Positions 43,321 through 52,949 of a stretch of DNA of 64,000 nucleotides are shown here, one piece after another. The notes beneath the pieces are model-generated. The model was not told where the DNA came from. It saw only the letters and a program-made list of their open reading frames with translations, and ran no database searches. The stretch covers positions 7,337,709 to 7,401,708 of the forward strand of contig JAJKFL010000026.1 in NCBI GenBank assembly GCA_021186555.1, read 5' to 3'. The stretch's first letter is position 1, and each line of letters begins with the position of its first letter. The position numbers were made by a program, and so were the translations under genes. This stretch comes from Reticulitermes speratus (Eukaryota; Arthropoda; Insecta; Blattodea; Rhinotermitidae).

Positions 43321-44007
43321 TGTATGTAGTAGAGGTTGTTCTGTATCATACAGGTGATCCTATGTGATTCTGAACTGTGATATCGCGCAGTACTTTGCAG
43401 CTACGTCACCAACATAATTATCCAAGTGACGCATACCTACGACCTCACAGTAGACCGCCTCTTCAACATAATACACTTTCTGGATTAATTGTTTCTTGCG
43501 TTCCAGGTAAATACAAGTTTCGACAGTTTATATTTGTACTAAAGTTGTCGTTAGTCTTCATCTAAAACGAGTTAATTTGTGCAGATGAATCCGAGATTGT
43601 GTATTTATCTGCAGTTTATCAATTGCATAAACTTTTATTGCGTCTGGTGACGAGTTGGCAAAATTGGAAGCTTTATAAGGGAAAGACTTCTGTCCTGTAT
43701 ACTTACGTACATACATGTATAAACCACTAACCACGCAGACAGGAGGGAAGGAGGTCCTACCAACAACATAACACACAGATAACTGGAATACACGCTGAAA
43801 ATAGGACCACGCTGCCATTAATTAATAATTATACTATAGAGGGTAGTAAAATATACTATTCTATTTTATTGTGATTTTAAAATTTAATAACTTTTAGCAG
43901 CCTAACAATACCACTAATTATACAAAGTTTTATACGATGTGGTAAGAAATACTGACTCACTGTTATGACATAACCAAAGAATTGGTCTATGTAAAAACTC
44001 ACTTAAA
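43321..44007. other. no feature recognised
   Basis: AT-rich unique-looking sequence with one 86-codon minus frame of no known type. Confidence 0.45.
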
Positions 44008-44115
44008 ATAACCCCTGATGATGGCAGAATAATTGCCGAAATGCGTAGTGGGGCATCCTTATAATAAAGAAAACAGTGAAAAAACTGTCTTAGTGCATTT
44101 GTTGGTACAAATAAT
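44008..44115 (+). ncRNA. hammerhead-ribozyme-like motif repeat, copy 2
   Basis: CTGATGA at 44015-44021 is followed by one T and the hairpin GGCA-GAATAAT-TGCC, then GAAA at 44038-44041. CCC before CTGATGA can pair with GGG at 44051-44053, giving a stem I, and TGCGTAGT could form a minimal stem III. The order fits a type I hammerhead. Two points argue against activity: one extra base lies between CTGATGA and the stem, and the base after GT at the expected cleavage position is G. Downstream TAGTGCATTTGTTGGT is shared with the 11755 copy. Hammerheads of this sort are known in Penelope-like elements; that origin is inferred. Confidence 0.5.
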
Positions 44116-44454
44116 CAATTATAAAAAGATGCACGGTGAATATAAAGTGAAGTTTAATGTATAAACTTGTTATTTACTAAATTAAAAACATATTAAATTC
44201 CTGGCGTGCTTATTGTCATTAAGTGCAGAATCCTTCTTTCTTTACCTCTGCTTTTTTAAAAACGAAAATAATACAGTCTACACAATTATAATTTCGCCTG
44301 TTGTTTATATAAATGTGAAACATCTCTCACATCAAAGGAAAAAAGTAGCCTCGGTTTTGGGGGAGATAAATTTAGCAGTAAGAGGAGGAATTAAGAGGAT
44401 GATGGAAGAATTTTTCTAATGAAGAAATTTATAATTTAAATTCCTCTCCAGCTT
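44116..44454. other. no feature recognised
   Basis: AT-rich unique-looking sequence. Confidence 0.4.
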
Positions 44455-44670
44455 TATTAAAATGATAAAATGAGGGAGGATGATATGGGCGGGCGTGTGG
44501 CATCTACACAAATATAAAATAAATGCTTAAGGCATCTTGGGGGGGAAGCCTGAGGGGAAGAGAGAGCTTGAAAAACCTAGACGTTGATTGGAGGATTGGG
44601 TGTTAAAAAGTCTGATTAGAGAGATTGGGCTGTATTAATTTGGTTAAGGACAGGAACTATTTACGTTGAC
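44455..44670 (+). mobile_element. LINE family L relic
   Basis: GATATGGGCGGGCGTGTGGC, GAAGCCTGAGGGGAAGAGAG, AACCTAGACGTTGATTGGAG and TTTGGTTAAGGACAGGAACT follow the coding 3' region (RMRWAGHV...PEGRRPL...RPRRRWED...LAQDRDRW) with much decay. It lacks the untranslated end. Confidence 0.65.
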
Positions 44671-44691
44671 TTGTGAAAGAAGTGACGATCG

Positions 44692-44840
44692 TAATTTCAG
44701 GCTTCCGCCGCGATGTAGACGAGACCTGCGCTCTTCTGGGATATTATGCAGCGTAGAGTGGTAATTCTGTGACGACGTTTCGGGACAAACTTTGGGTTCA
44801 TTCTTCAAGGGTCAAGAAGTCTTACTGTCATATCTGGCCT
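44692..44840. mobile_element. foldback repeat, left-arm copy
   Basis: ATTTCAGGCTTCCGCCGCG at the outer end, then GTAGACGAGACC, CTTCTGGGATATTATGCAGC, GACGACGTTTCGGGACAAAC, GGTTCATTCTTCAAGGGTCA. This is one full arm; the second arm is missing. The core on the minus strand is TTGAAGA ... GAAACGTCG. Confidence 0.75.
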
Positions 44841-45507
44841 GTCTGGCTGTATCATGTTTTCCACATTGTCTCATAAACAGCACAATTTTCGTAAAAAAAA
44901 TTTACTCAACATAACATACGTGTTTTGAAATTCTCGACGTATTTGTCTGTAACGTTTCTCATTCTAAAAAGAATTGAGCGAGATATTATCATAAATGTAC
45001 ATAGGTCTTCATGTAAAGTAACCATTATTCGTGTCATATTTTAATGGAAATTGTATTTTGTCTACAGATTTTCGAAAAATTCTCAAGTATAAAATTTAAT
45101 AAAAATTGTTCCAGTGGGAGTCGAGTTGTTCCATGCGGTAGACAGACGGACGGAGATATACGAGTAGTTTTCACAATTTTGCAAACGTGCATAAATACCT
45201 ACGTCCCCTGTCACGTATTCTGAAGCATAAGATCACATTAACTTAAATAAGACTATCAATATTTTATCGTAGATATTTGTTATTTTTCAGGGTATCATAA
45301 CAGCAAAAGATTATTCAACATTTAACATTTTGACCTATGTATAACTTTATGTGTAACACTGAAACAAACAGCTGCTATATTTATTCACTTTTTGTCATTT
45401 TAACCAATGCATACATTCATACAAACAAAGTGACTTATTATTCAGTTTTCACCTTTTTAGCAAGTGTATAATTGTACTATTGATGTAAAATTTAAAAAAA
45501 AATTATG
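44841..45507. other. no feature recognised
   Basis: AT-rich unique-looking sequence. Confidence 0.45.
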
Positions 45508-45600
45508 AGATCTCTGAAGATGAACCGGGATAAGGTTCGAAACATGTAGGACTGTGTTTCACAAAAATTAATAGTGAATAAAAGTGTACATTTGTCGGGC
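45508..45600 (+). ncRNA. hammerhead-ribozyme-like motif repeat, copy 3
   Basis: CTGAAGA at 45514-45520, one T, then a perfect 5-bp hairpin GAACC-GGGATAA-GGTTC, then GAAAC at 45539 and ATGTAGGACTG. CTGAAGA fits the CUGANGA hammerhead box. Downstream GTGTACATTTGTCGG parallels the other two copies. As in copy 2 an extra T precedes the stem, which is unlike a canonical hammerhead. Confidence 0.45.
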
Positions 45601-46294
45601 AATAAACATAGAAAGGAGATTCTTCTAAACCTATGTACATATGAAACAGACTGTACTAGACACTTCTGTTATTTTGCTATTATTTCACTAAGGGCAGAGG
45701 AAAATTACATAAAAGCGAGTCTATAAGCAACTGAGATTCGAAATGTAGTCTTCCAGAAGTGAATCAACATTTAATATCAATTTTTAAAGTATCTAGGTTC
45801 ATTCCATCAACTTTTAATCTTGAGTGTACATTAATTGCTTTTATGGTAATTTACATGTGAACACAGGGTAAAAGCTTTCAATATATTCTTTTGTGGAAGC
45901 AAGCCGTTGATTATCTTATTTAAATGAGCATAGTGATATATTCTATGTCGAGCCGGTTCAATCCAGTTAACTCATTCCTCATATGTTCTTACCAAATCTA
46001 CCGTAGTATTATCTTTACATCTTGGCTTATATCTTCTGAGTTCCTTAAACAAAGGAAGATTGCTAATATTATGACCACCTGAGCTAGTAAAGTTTTTTCT
46101 TCCCTTAAAATTATCCGAATATACTTCCGTCTTGAGATAACAGTGTTCTAAAACATAACTTCTTTTCGTTAGGTATATAAGACTTATATTGTCCTTCCGT
46201 CTCATTCACATCCTTGAGAACCATAGATCTCACAATATTTAGTACGGTTTTCGGATCTCTCTCATACATGCTGCATGTCTGCCCCTCGTTACCA
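45601..46294. other. no feature recognised
   Basis: AT-rich sequence with two short minus-strand frames (45972-46205, 46111-46308) of no known family. Confidence 0.4.
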
Positions 46295-46305
46295 TAATTT
46301 GAGCT

Positions 46306-46598
46306 CATTCATTCTGTAGTCTGTCTTACGACACGCCCATAGCCTCTTCCAAAGCGAGTTCTCCATTGAGTGCGATCTAGTGCTTCCTCTTTCAATTTCC
46401 AGTATCTTCTCTTTTCCTTAAGGTCATCCAGTAGTTGCTTACGTTTCTCCCTCGTCTTCCCGTCATTTCTATCCTTCCCTCTAACTTTCCTTCAACCACG
46501 TGTTTCAGAAGGCAGTTTCTACGCAAGATGTGACCAATCCAGTTAGTCTTTCTTCTTTTTATTGTATGTACGATATTCCTCTCCTCCTTCACTCTATG
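46306..46598 (-). mobile_element. LINE family M, 5'-truncated copy
   Basis: Encodes KEERNIVHTIKRRKTNWI, GHILRRNCLLKHVVEGKL and EGRIEMTGRRGR, then a coding break before the shared end. The tail on this strand is CTCATTCATTC. Near-perfect duplication TAATTTGAKCT (46295-46305, 46599-46609). Confidence 0.92.
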
Positions 46599-46609
46599 TA
46601 ATTTGATCT

Positions 46610-47327
46610 ATGGAGTAAAATAAACTCCTATCTGCAGTTCGTGACGTAATAAAACGTGTACTATGGAAGACTTTGAAACGCATGGCATCAAGACAGAATT
46701 AATTTAAAAGAAATAGGAAAGAATTCTTGGCTCTAGCCCAACGTAAAATTTTACTGCGAGCCGCGTGCAATTTACGGACCATAGTTTGTCTATCACTGTT
46801 ACTCTCTCGTATCCATTTACTCTGAACAATGTACCAGCATATCTGTTACTGGCTTTGGAACGTACACAATAAATTAACTATTTTATTCAAGAAAGAATTC
46901 CAAGTATGAAGAAGCTGCTGTACCAACAGAAAGACCTACCTGATGGCAAAATTGTATTAGCGGCATTCCTCGAGATTGAAAGGAAAAGTTGATAGGTATC
47001 TATTGTGTTGTATCACGTGATCTATATTTACCGTGTACTGCTGGATGCTGCTATGAAGGAAGTGCATCACATCCAGTATACATGGCGGTCAAAGAACGGT
47101 TGCATTAAACTGAGAAACATATTTGTTACATTAGTAACCTAGCCTTAATATTACAGGAAACTATATTTAGGCCACATATTGTATTTATATGTTACCTGTT
47201 ATTCTTAAAGATATTTTCCTAAAGCTCGTAAACTGGTTGCGTTTGTTTTAACGAAGACGTATTCAGTTCTCAGAGATGTAGGATATAGGCAAAATTTTAT
47301 ATTTTGCTTTTAAATATGTTATTTAAC
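46610..47327. other. no feature recognised
   Basis: AT-rich unique-looking sequence. Confidence 0.45.
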
Positions 47328-47545
47328 GACGCTGTCAGTTGATAAGATAATATAGCGCAGGTGATGTACGATTAAATGTGTATGAAGTATTGTGGAATGA
47401 TGCTGACAGGAGAAGACCGAAGTACTTGGAGAAAAACATGTCCCTATGCCACTTGGTCTTCCACAAATCCCACAGATATTTGCCTGGTTTTGAACCAGGT
47501 CCCCGTCGGTAGCAGGTCTATGACTAAACGCCCGAGGTTTATTAT
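47328..47545 (-). mobile_element. family B-related SINE with GTTAAATAAC end
   Basis: Minus strand: CCTCGGGCGTTTAGTCATAG head remnant, GGTTCAAAACCAGG as worn B box, GTGGCATAGGGACATG, TCCAAGTACTTCGGTC. It then ends in TCAACTGACAGCGTCGTTAAATAAC rather than the CACAATAAGCC end of the main family B. The same alternative end is in the copy at 50050. Confidence 0.7.
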
Positions 47546-48055
47546 GAACTCTGATTTTTATAAATTTTTAAGCGGAATTCAGACTTCATGCCGTTAATAT
47601 TTATATCTTTATAGAGTCAGTTGTTTTCCTTGTGCACAGATACAAATTGCAGAGTTCTAAGCGTAAGTACTTCAGGCGCATTGCACTATATGAAATCATA
47701 AATTTAGTTACTTTTGTTTCAGCTATATATGTAACATCAAAGAATACATAAAACGTAAGAATATGGAGCCTAATTAAACTATTTGTTAAGTATTTTTCTT
47801 AATTGATTGCCCATTTAATTGCTAAGATTTTATAGCCTCTCATGATAGATGATTGGTAAATAATGAATTACAATTGTCGTAGAAGAAAGTGATCGTGGCC
47901 TATTTAAAGCAAGATTCCTGCATTTTCCTTGAAGTACTGAAAAGAATCATAGAAAACCTGAGTCAGGACAGCCGACTTTATGAGGTCTAAATTTAAAAAC
48001 AGAAAATTTGCTGCGATGCTCAGTTGATTTTTCAAATACGTAAATAAAAGCATGG
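47546..48055. other. no feature recognised
   Basis: AT-rich unique-looking sequence. Confidence 0.45.
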
Positions 48056-48330
48056 AATGACACAAGTGCGGGAAGAAGAGAAATGCTTGAGGGTTTTGGA
48101 GGAGAACCTGAAAGAAAAAGACTACTTGGAAGGTGTAGTAGTAGAAGGGAGGATAATATTAAAATTGATCTTAAGGGGATGGGGGGATGATAGGACTGGA
48201 TTTATCTGTCCATGTGGAGGGCTCTTGTGAACACCTTAATTAAATCACAAGTACTATAAATTGCGGGGAATTTCTTGACTAGATGAGGAACTGTTAGCGT
48301 CTTAAGAAGGACTCTGCTGAATACAGTTAG
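48056..48330 (+). mobile_element. LINE family L relic, 3' end
   Basis: GGTTTTGGAGGAGAACCTGA, GACTACTTGGAAGGTGTAG, GGAGGATAATATTAAAATTG, then the untranslated end GCGGGGAATTTCTTGACTAG, TTAAGAAGGACTCTGCTGAA and GTTAGGTTAA. Moderately diverged. Confidence 0.82.
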
Positions 48331-48461
48331 GTTAATAATTATAAATCCAATTCTGCACAATGGTTTAAAAGTGATGTTTTTTATATGTGCTAAAAACGGA
48401 AACCAGAAGCACGTCAAATGTAGCCTAGTGTACCAAATATCATACAGTATAGATGTGTACG
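48331..48461. other. no feature recognised
   Basis: Short unique-looking stretch between repeats. Confidence 0.4.
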
Positions 48462-48690
48462 AGATTTCAGACTTCCGCCGCGGTGTAATTGATATCTTCG
48501 CCCTTCTGGGACGTTACGCAGTTACGCAGTTGACTGTACTTGTTCACCTTCCTTTCTAGACAGACCATCTGCCCCATCTTCAAAGGACATATAGGTTATC
48601 CCTATATGTCGGTAAACAGCTGCCAAAAACGCTGCGTAACATGCCAGAAGACGGAAGACAGTATAGATCTCCTTGCTATTAATAAGACAA
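48462..48690. mobile_element. foldback repeat, both arms, diverged centre
   Basis: The left outer end is GATTTCAGACTTCCGCCGCG, then GATATCTTCGCCCTTCTGGG and ACGTTACGCAG. The right arm has GTCGGTAAACAGCTGCC, AACGCTGCGTAACATGCCAG and AAGACGGAAGACAG, its outer end ragged. The central hairpin is altered (CAAAGGACATATAGG). Confidence 0.75.
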
Positions 48691-48711
48691 CGATTCTGTG
48701 TACTGAAATGT

Positions 48712-48898
48712 GTCTAAGGTCTTAAATCTTCTGGGATGTTACGCGGCGTAAGTCGGTAGTTGGTTACTGACTTTTCGGGGCTGCGTATCGGTCTCGTCTT
48801 CAAGGAAAAAAGCAGTTTTTGGACTAAAAAACGCCGCGTAATATCCCAAATGAGCGAGATCTTCAACTACACCGCGGCGTAGGCCTGAAATCTCTCAT
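48712..48898. mobile_element. foldback repeat, both arms
   Basis: Left arm: ATCTTCTGGGATGTTACGCG, GGCGTAAGTCGGTAGTTGG, TTACTGACTTTTCGGGGCTG, TATCGGTCTCGTCTTCAAGG. Right arm: AAAAAACGCCGCGTAATATC, GCGAGATCTTCAACTACACC, GCGGCGTAGGCCTGAAATC. The left arm lacks the outermost 40 bp, so the element is asymmetric as at 49248. Confidence 0.82.
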
Positions 48899-49247
48899 GA
48901 AACTTGTCTATTTGATAAAAGAATTACAACCTACAATTCAGCCATGTGTGAATATTGTTAAGTCTAACAGACACAACAGTAAATTAGAGTTATTGGCAGT
49001 TGTTTTGCACAGGCACAACGACGAAACAAAACGGTTAACCACATGGATGACAGTGGTGGTTGTCTATAATTACAAATTGGCAGCAAGCATTTTCATCTTT
49101 CACAGTCCATTCTACGGCTGCTTTATGAGTAGCATGGTCTGCTCGAGGGAATTATCCCTATGCTGTTAGTGAGAGCATTATTATTCTTACTGATAATCCA
49201 ATAATCTGATTTGCCACAGACGTGACTATTAAAATTAGTTTATTCTG

Positions 49248-49497
49248 AAATCTGTGGTCTTCTTGGTTATTACGCGGCGTCGTGTGGTAATTATTTACCG
49301 ACGTTTCGGGACAACGTATCGGTCCCATCTTCACGGGTCAAGATTCCAATTCCAATTCCTACTTGGAATCTTGACACGTGAAGATGGGACCGATACGTTG
49401 TCCCGAAACGTCGGTAAATAATTACCAAAAGACGCCGTGTAATAACCCAGAAGACCACAGATATCATCAACATCGCGGCGGAAGCCTGAAATCAAGG
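49248..49497. mobile_element. foldback repeat, best copy, with 13-bp target duplication
   Basis: Two arms of about 100 bp are near-perfect inverted copies meeting at TTCCAATTCCAATTCC. Each arm carries GAAACGTCGGTAAATAATTACC-type sequence and a core GTGAAGA-T-GGGAC-loop-GTCCC-GAAAC (right arm 49378-49409). The right end continues with GATATCATCAACATCGCGGC and GGAAGCCTGAAATC; the left arm lacks this part. A perfect 13-bp duplication TTAGTTTATTCTG lies at 49235-49247 and 49498-49510. Unequal ends with a long duplication suit reverse-transcribed insertion better than a cut-and-paste element. A Penelope-like or retrozyme-like origin is an inference. Confidence 0.85.
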
Positions 49498-49510
49498 TTA
49501 GTTTATTCTG

Positions 49511-50049
49511 GGCTACGACATCATAAGCCTATAATGCGACAGAAATTTAGCGAAATTTTGGAGGAACCTCCCTCTCACATTCTTCGAAATGAAGATACCT
49601 CCCTACCACACGACCCATCGTTGCATGCAGTAAGACAGTAATTTCCCAGTAATTATCATTCCCTCCTATGATTTACGTTCCTTCATTATCTTTCAATTCT
49701 TTACTTTATCTGCAAGGCTAACACAGACCCGTATGAGGCAGTTTCAAATGCATATGCTAGTTGAATATTCAGTATTAATTGAGAAGTTATGTTCACCTAA
49801 GTTTGCTTAAGTACACTAAACTTGTTCTGCAATGTCGGAACAGGGACTTTGCGTCACCCTCTCTTTCAACATATATCACCTAATCTGCCTCTGCCATTCT
49901 GTCACGTGTAAAATTCATGTCCATAAAATCCTTCGACAACCCGCGGCCATATTTAATATTCATTTAACTTAGAATGGTGGTGCTTGTTTCTTATATTTTC
50001 GAGTACACGCTCTTGCTTTTGTTTTGGATACTAAGCGCTGTGGCAAAGA
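49511..50049. other. no feature recognised
   Basis: AT-rich unique-looking sequence. Confidence 0.45.
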
Positions 50050-50545
50050 CAATAGTTATTTAACGAAGCTGTCAATTGCGAAGGTCATATGACATCGATG
50101 AAGATCCCAGTGGCCGCGCGGTCTAAGGCGTGGGTCTGCGGCCGTGAGCTTACTGGGATTGTGGGTTCGAATCCCACCGGGGGCATGGATGTCTGTCTGT
50201 TGTGAGTGTTGTGTGTTGTCAGGTAGAGGTCTCTGCGTCAGAATGATCACTCGTCCAGAGGAGTCCTACCGAGTGTGGTGTGTCTGAGTATGATCGTGAA
50301 GCGTCGATAATGAGGAGGCCCTGGCCCACTAGGGGCTGTTGCACCATGGAAAAGAAATATGACATCGATGGTAGATGAAGGAATATGTATGGAGGGATGA
50401 TGGAATAATACAGAGAAAAGATGACCGAAGTACTCGGAGAGAAACCCAGTGCCACTCTGTCACCCACAAACTCCACATGAAATGGACTGGGATTAAACCG
50501 GCTTCTCCGCGATGTAAGTCCGGAGAATAACTTTCTGAGCCATGG
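50050..50545 (-). mobile_element. family B-related SINE with GTTAAATAAC end, host of nested SINE
   Basis: Minus strand: head GCCATGGCTCAGAAAGTTAT, B box worn (GGTTTAATCCCAG), GTGGAGTTTGTGGGTGAC, CAGAGTGGCACTGGG, CCGAGTACTTCGGTC. Its end lies beyond the nested family A SINE: CATATGACCTTCGCAATTG, ACAGCTTCGTTAAATAAC. Same type as 47328. Confidence 0.82.
50101..50356 (+). mobile_element. tRNA-derived SINE, family A, nested in family B-related SINE
   Basis: GATCCCAGTGGCCGCGCGG, CTAAGGCGTGGGTCTGCGGC, B box GGGTTCGAATCCCACC, body GGCATGGATGTCTGTCTG, tail GGGGCTGTTGCACCATGG and a short A-rich end. Perfect 14-bp duplication ATATGACATCGATG (50087-50100, 50357-50370). Confidence 0.95.
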
Positions 50546-50870
50546 CATTTTACGTTTTATAACTTAATTTATAAATTAGTTACATAACTACTACGAATTA
50601 GCAAGGACAACTCACCTGCGCTTGTGGGGCATCTATCCTTAAATCCTTGGACATTCAATCCTTAAACCAGTCACTATACTGACTGAGCTTCTCTGGTTCC
50701 CTTCAAAAAGAATTATTTTGGAAGGACTGGCATAAACTACGTAAAGACCGCCATCGACGTAGGTAGTTTACTGGGATGAGAATAAAATCCTAAATATCCT
50801 AATCAGGAACAGAGGCACTACCAACACAACATTTAAGCAATACAGTATAAAGTTGTTTTCATGTGGTTGT
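50546..50870. other. no feature recognised
   Basis: Unique-looking sequence leading into the minisatellite. Confidence 0.4.
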
Positions 50871-52464
50871 AAAGTACCCTGTCCAGCACGTACTGACGGC
50901 ATTCAAGTAAAGTACCCTGTCCAGCTCGTACTGACGGCATTCAAGTAAAGTACCCTGTCCAGCTCTTACTGACGGCATTCAAGTAAAGTACACTGTCCAG
51001 CTCGTACTGACGGCATTCAAGTAAAGTACCCTGTCCAGCTCGTACTGACGGCATTCAAGTAAAGTACCCTGTCCAGCTCGTACTGACGGCATTCAAGTAA
51101 AGTACCCTGTCCAGCTCGTACTGACGGCATTCAAGTAAAGTACCCTGTCCAGCTCGTACTGACGGCATTCAAGTAAAGTATCCTGTCCAGCTCGTACTGA
51201 CGGCATTCAAGTAAAGTACCCTGTCCAGCTCGTACTGACGGCATTCAAGTAAAGTACCCTGTCCAGCTCGTACTGACGGCATTCAAGTAAAGTACCCTGT
51301 CCAGCTCGTACTGACGGCATTCAAGTAAAGTACACTGTCCAGCTCGTACTGACGGCATTCAAGTAAAGTACCCTGTCCAGCTCGTACTGACGGCATTCAA
51401 GTAAAGTCCCTGTCCAGCTCGTACTGACGGCATTCAAGTAAAGTACACTGTCCAGCTCGTACTGACGGCATTCAAGTAAAGTACCCTGTCCAGCTCGTAC
51501 TGACGGCATTCTAAGTAAAGTCACTGTCCAGCTCGTACTGACGGCATTCAAGTAAAGTACACTGTCCAGCTTGTACTGACGGCATTCAAGTAAAGTACCC
51601 TGTCCAGCTCGTACTGACGGCATTCAGTAAAGTCCCTGTCCAGCTCGTACTGACGGCATTCAAGTAAAGTACCTGTCCAGCTGTACTGACGGCATTCAAG
51701 TAAAGTACACTGTCCAGGTCGTACTGACGGCATTCAAGTAAAGTACACTGTCCAGGTCGTACTGACGGCATTCAAGTAAAGTACCCTGTCCAGCTCGTAC
51801 TGACGGCATTCAAGTAAAGTACCTGTCCAGCTCGTACTGACGGCATTCAAGTAAAGTACACTGTCCAGCTCGTACTGACGGCATTCAAGTAAAGTACCCT
51901 GTCCAGCTCGTACTGACGGCATTCAAGTAAAGTACCCTGTCCAGCTCGTACTGACGGCATTCAAGTAAAGTACCCTGTCCAGCTCGTATTTGACGGCATT
52001 CAGTAAAGTACCCTGTCCAGCTCGTACTGACGGCATTCTAGTAAAGTACCTGTCCAGCTCGTACTGACGGCATTCAAGTAAAGTACACTGTCCAGCTCGT
52101 ACTGACGGCATTTAATTTAAAGTACCCTGTCCAGCTCGTACTGACGGCATTTAAGTTAAAGTACCCTGTCCAGCTCGTACTGACGGCATTCAAGTAAAGT
52201 ACCCTGTCCAGCTCGTACTGACGGCATTCAGTAAAGTACACTGTCCAGCTCGTACTGACGGCATTCTAGTAAAGTACACTGTCCAGCTCGTACTGACGGC
52301 ATTCAAGTAAAGTACCCTGTCCAGCTCGTACTGACGGCATTCTAGTAAAGTACCTGTCCAGCTCGTACTGACGGCATTCAAGTAAAGTACCCTGTCCAGC
52401 TCGTACTGACGGCATTCAAGTAAAGTACCCTGTTCAGCTCGTACTGACGGCATTCTAGTAAAGT
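50871..52464. repeat. 38-bp minisatellite, about 42 copies
   Basis: The unit is CCTGTCCAGCTCGTACTGAC followed by GGCATTCAAGTAAAGTAC, 38 bp. Copies differ by single substitutions (CCCTG or CACTG) and small indels, mostly after position 51400. Because 38 is not a multiple of three, every frame cycles through three units; several minus-strand open frames (for example 51321-51623) are by-products, with 38-residue repeats such as MPSVRAGQGTLLECRQYEL. The left half is highly uniform, so amplification was recent. Copy number in the real genome may differ from the assembly. Confidence 0.97.
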
Positions 52465-52566
52465 CATCTCCTAATGAATGCTTTCCTATCTTCATTACAC
52501 GTTTTTAATTAACGCATCTGCTGCCTGTACGTTCTGTGTAAATTACAATATTAAACACTTTAAGTG

Positions 52567-52827
52567 CCGATCCCAGTTGCCGCGCGGTCTAAGGCGTCGG
52601 TCTACGGCCGCTCGCTTACTGGGATCGTGGGTTCAAATCCCGCCTAGGGCATGGATGTCTGTCTCTTGTGAGTGTTGTGTGTTGTCAGGTAGAGGTCTCT
52701 GCGTCGAGCTGGTCCCTCGTCCAGAGGAGTCCTACCGACTGTGGTGTGTCTAAAGTGTGTGATCGTGAAGCCTCGACGAAACGAGGAGGCCCAGGCCCAT
52801 ATAGGACTGTAGAGCCATAGGAAAAAA
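52567..52827 (+). mobile_element. tRNA-derived SINE, family A, full length
   Basis: GCCGATCCCAGTTGCCGCGC (head has one change in the A box), CTAAGGCGTCGGTCTACGGC, B box GGGTTCAAATCCCGCC, body GGCATGGATGTCTGTCTC, tail CCATATAGGACTGTAGAGCC and A run. Perfect duplication ACACTTTAAGTG (52555-52566, 52828-52839). Confidence 0.95.
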
Positions 52828-52949
52828 ACACTTTAAGTGTATTAATTACACGAAACACAGACCCATTTAACACTCAACATTTCTATCTTGCATTAACTTA
52901 GAACCGTCAAAATATAAATATATATTATATTATTATTTATTATTATATA

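Noticed and set aside
51321-51623. Repetitive 'protein' in the minisatellite
   Set aside because: The 38-bp unit gives 38-residue repeats in every open frame and indels interrupt it; no start context or domain.
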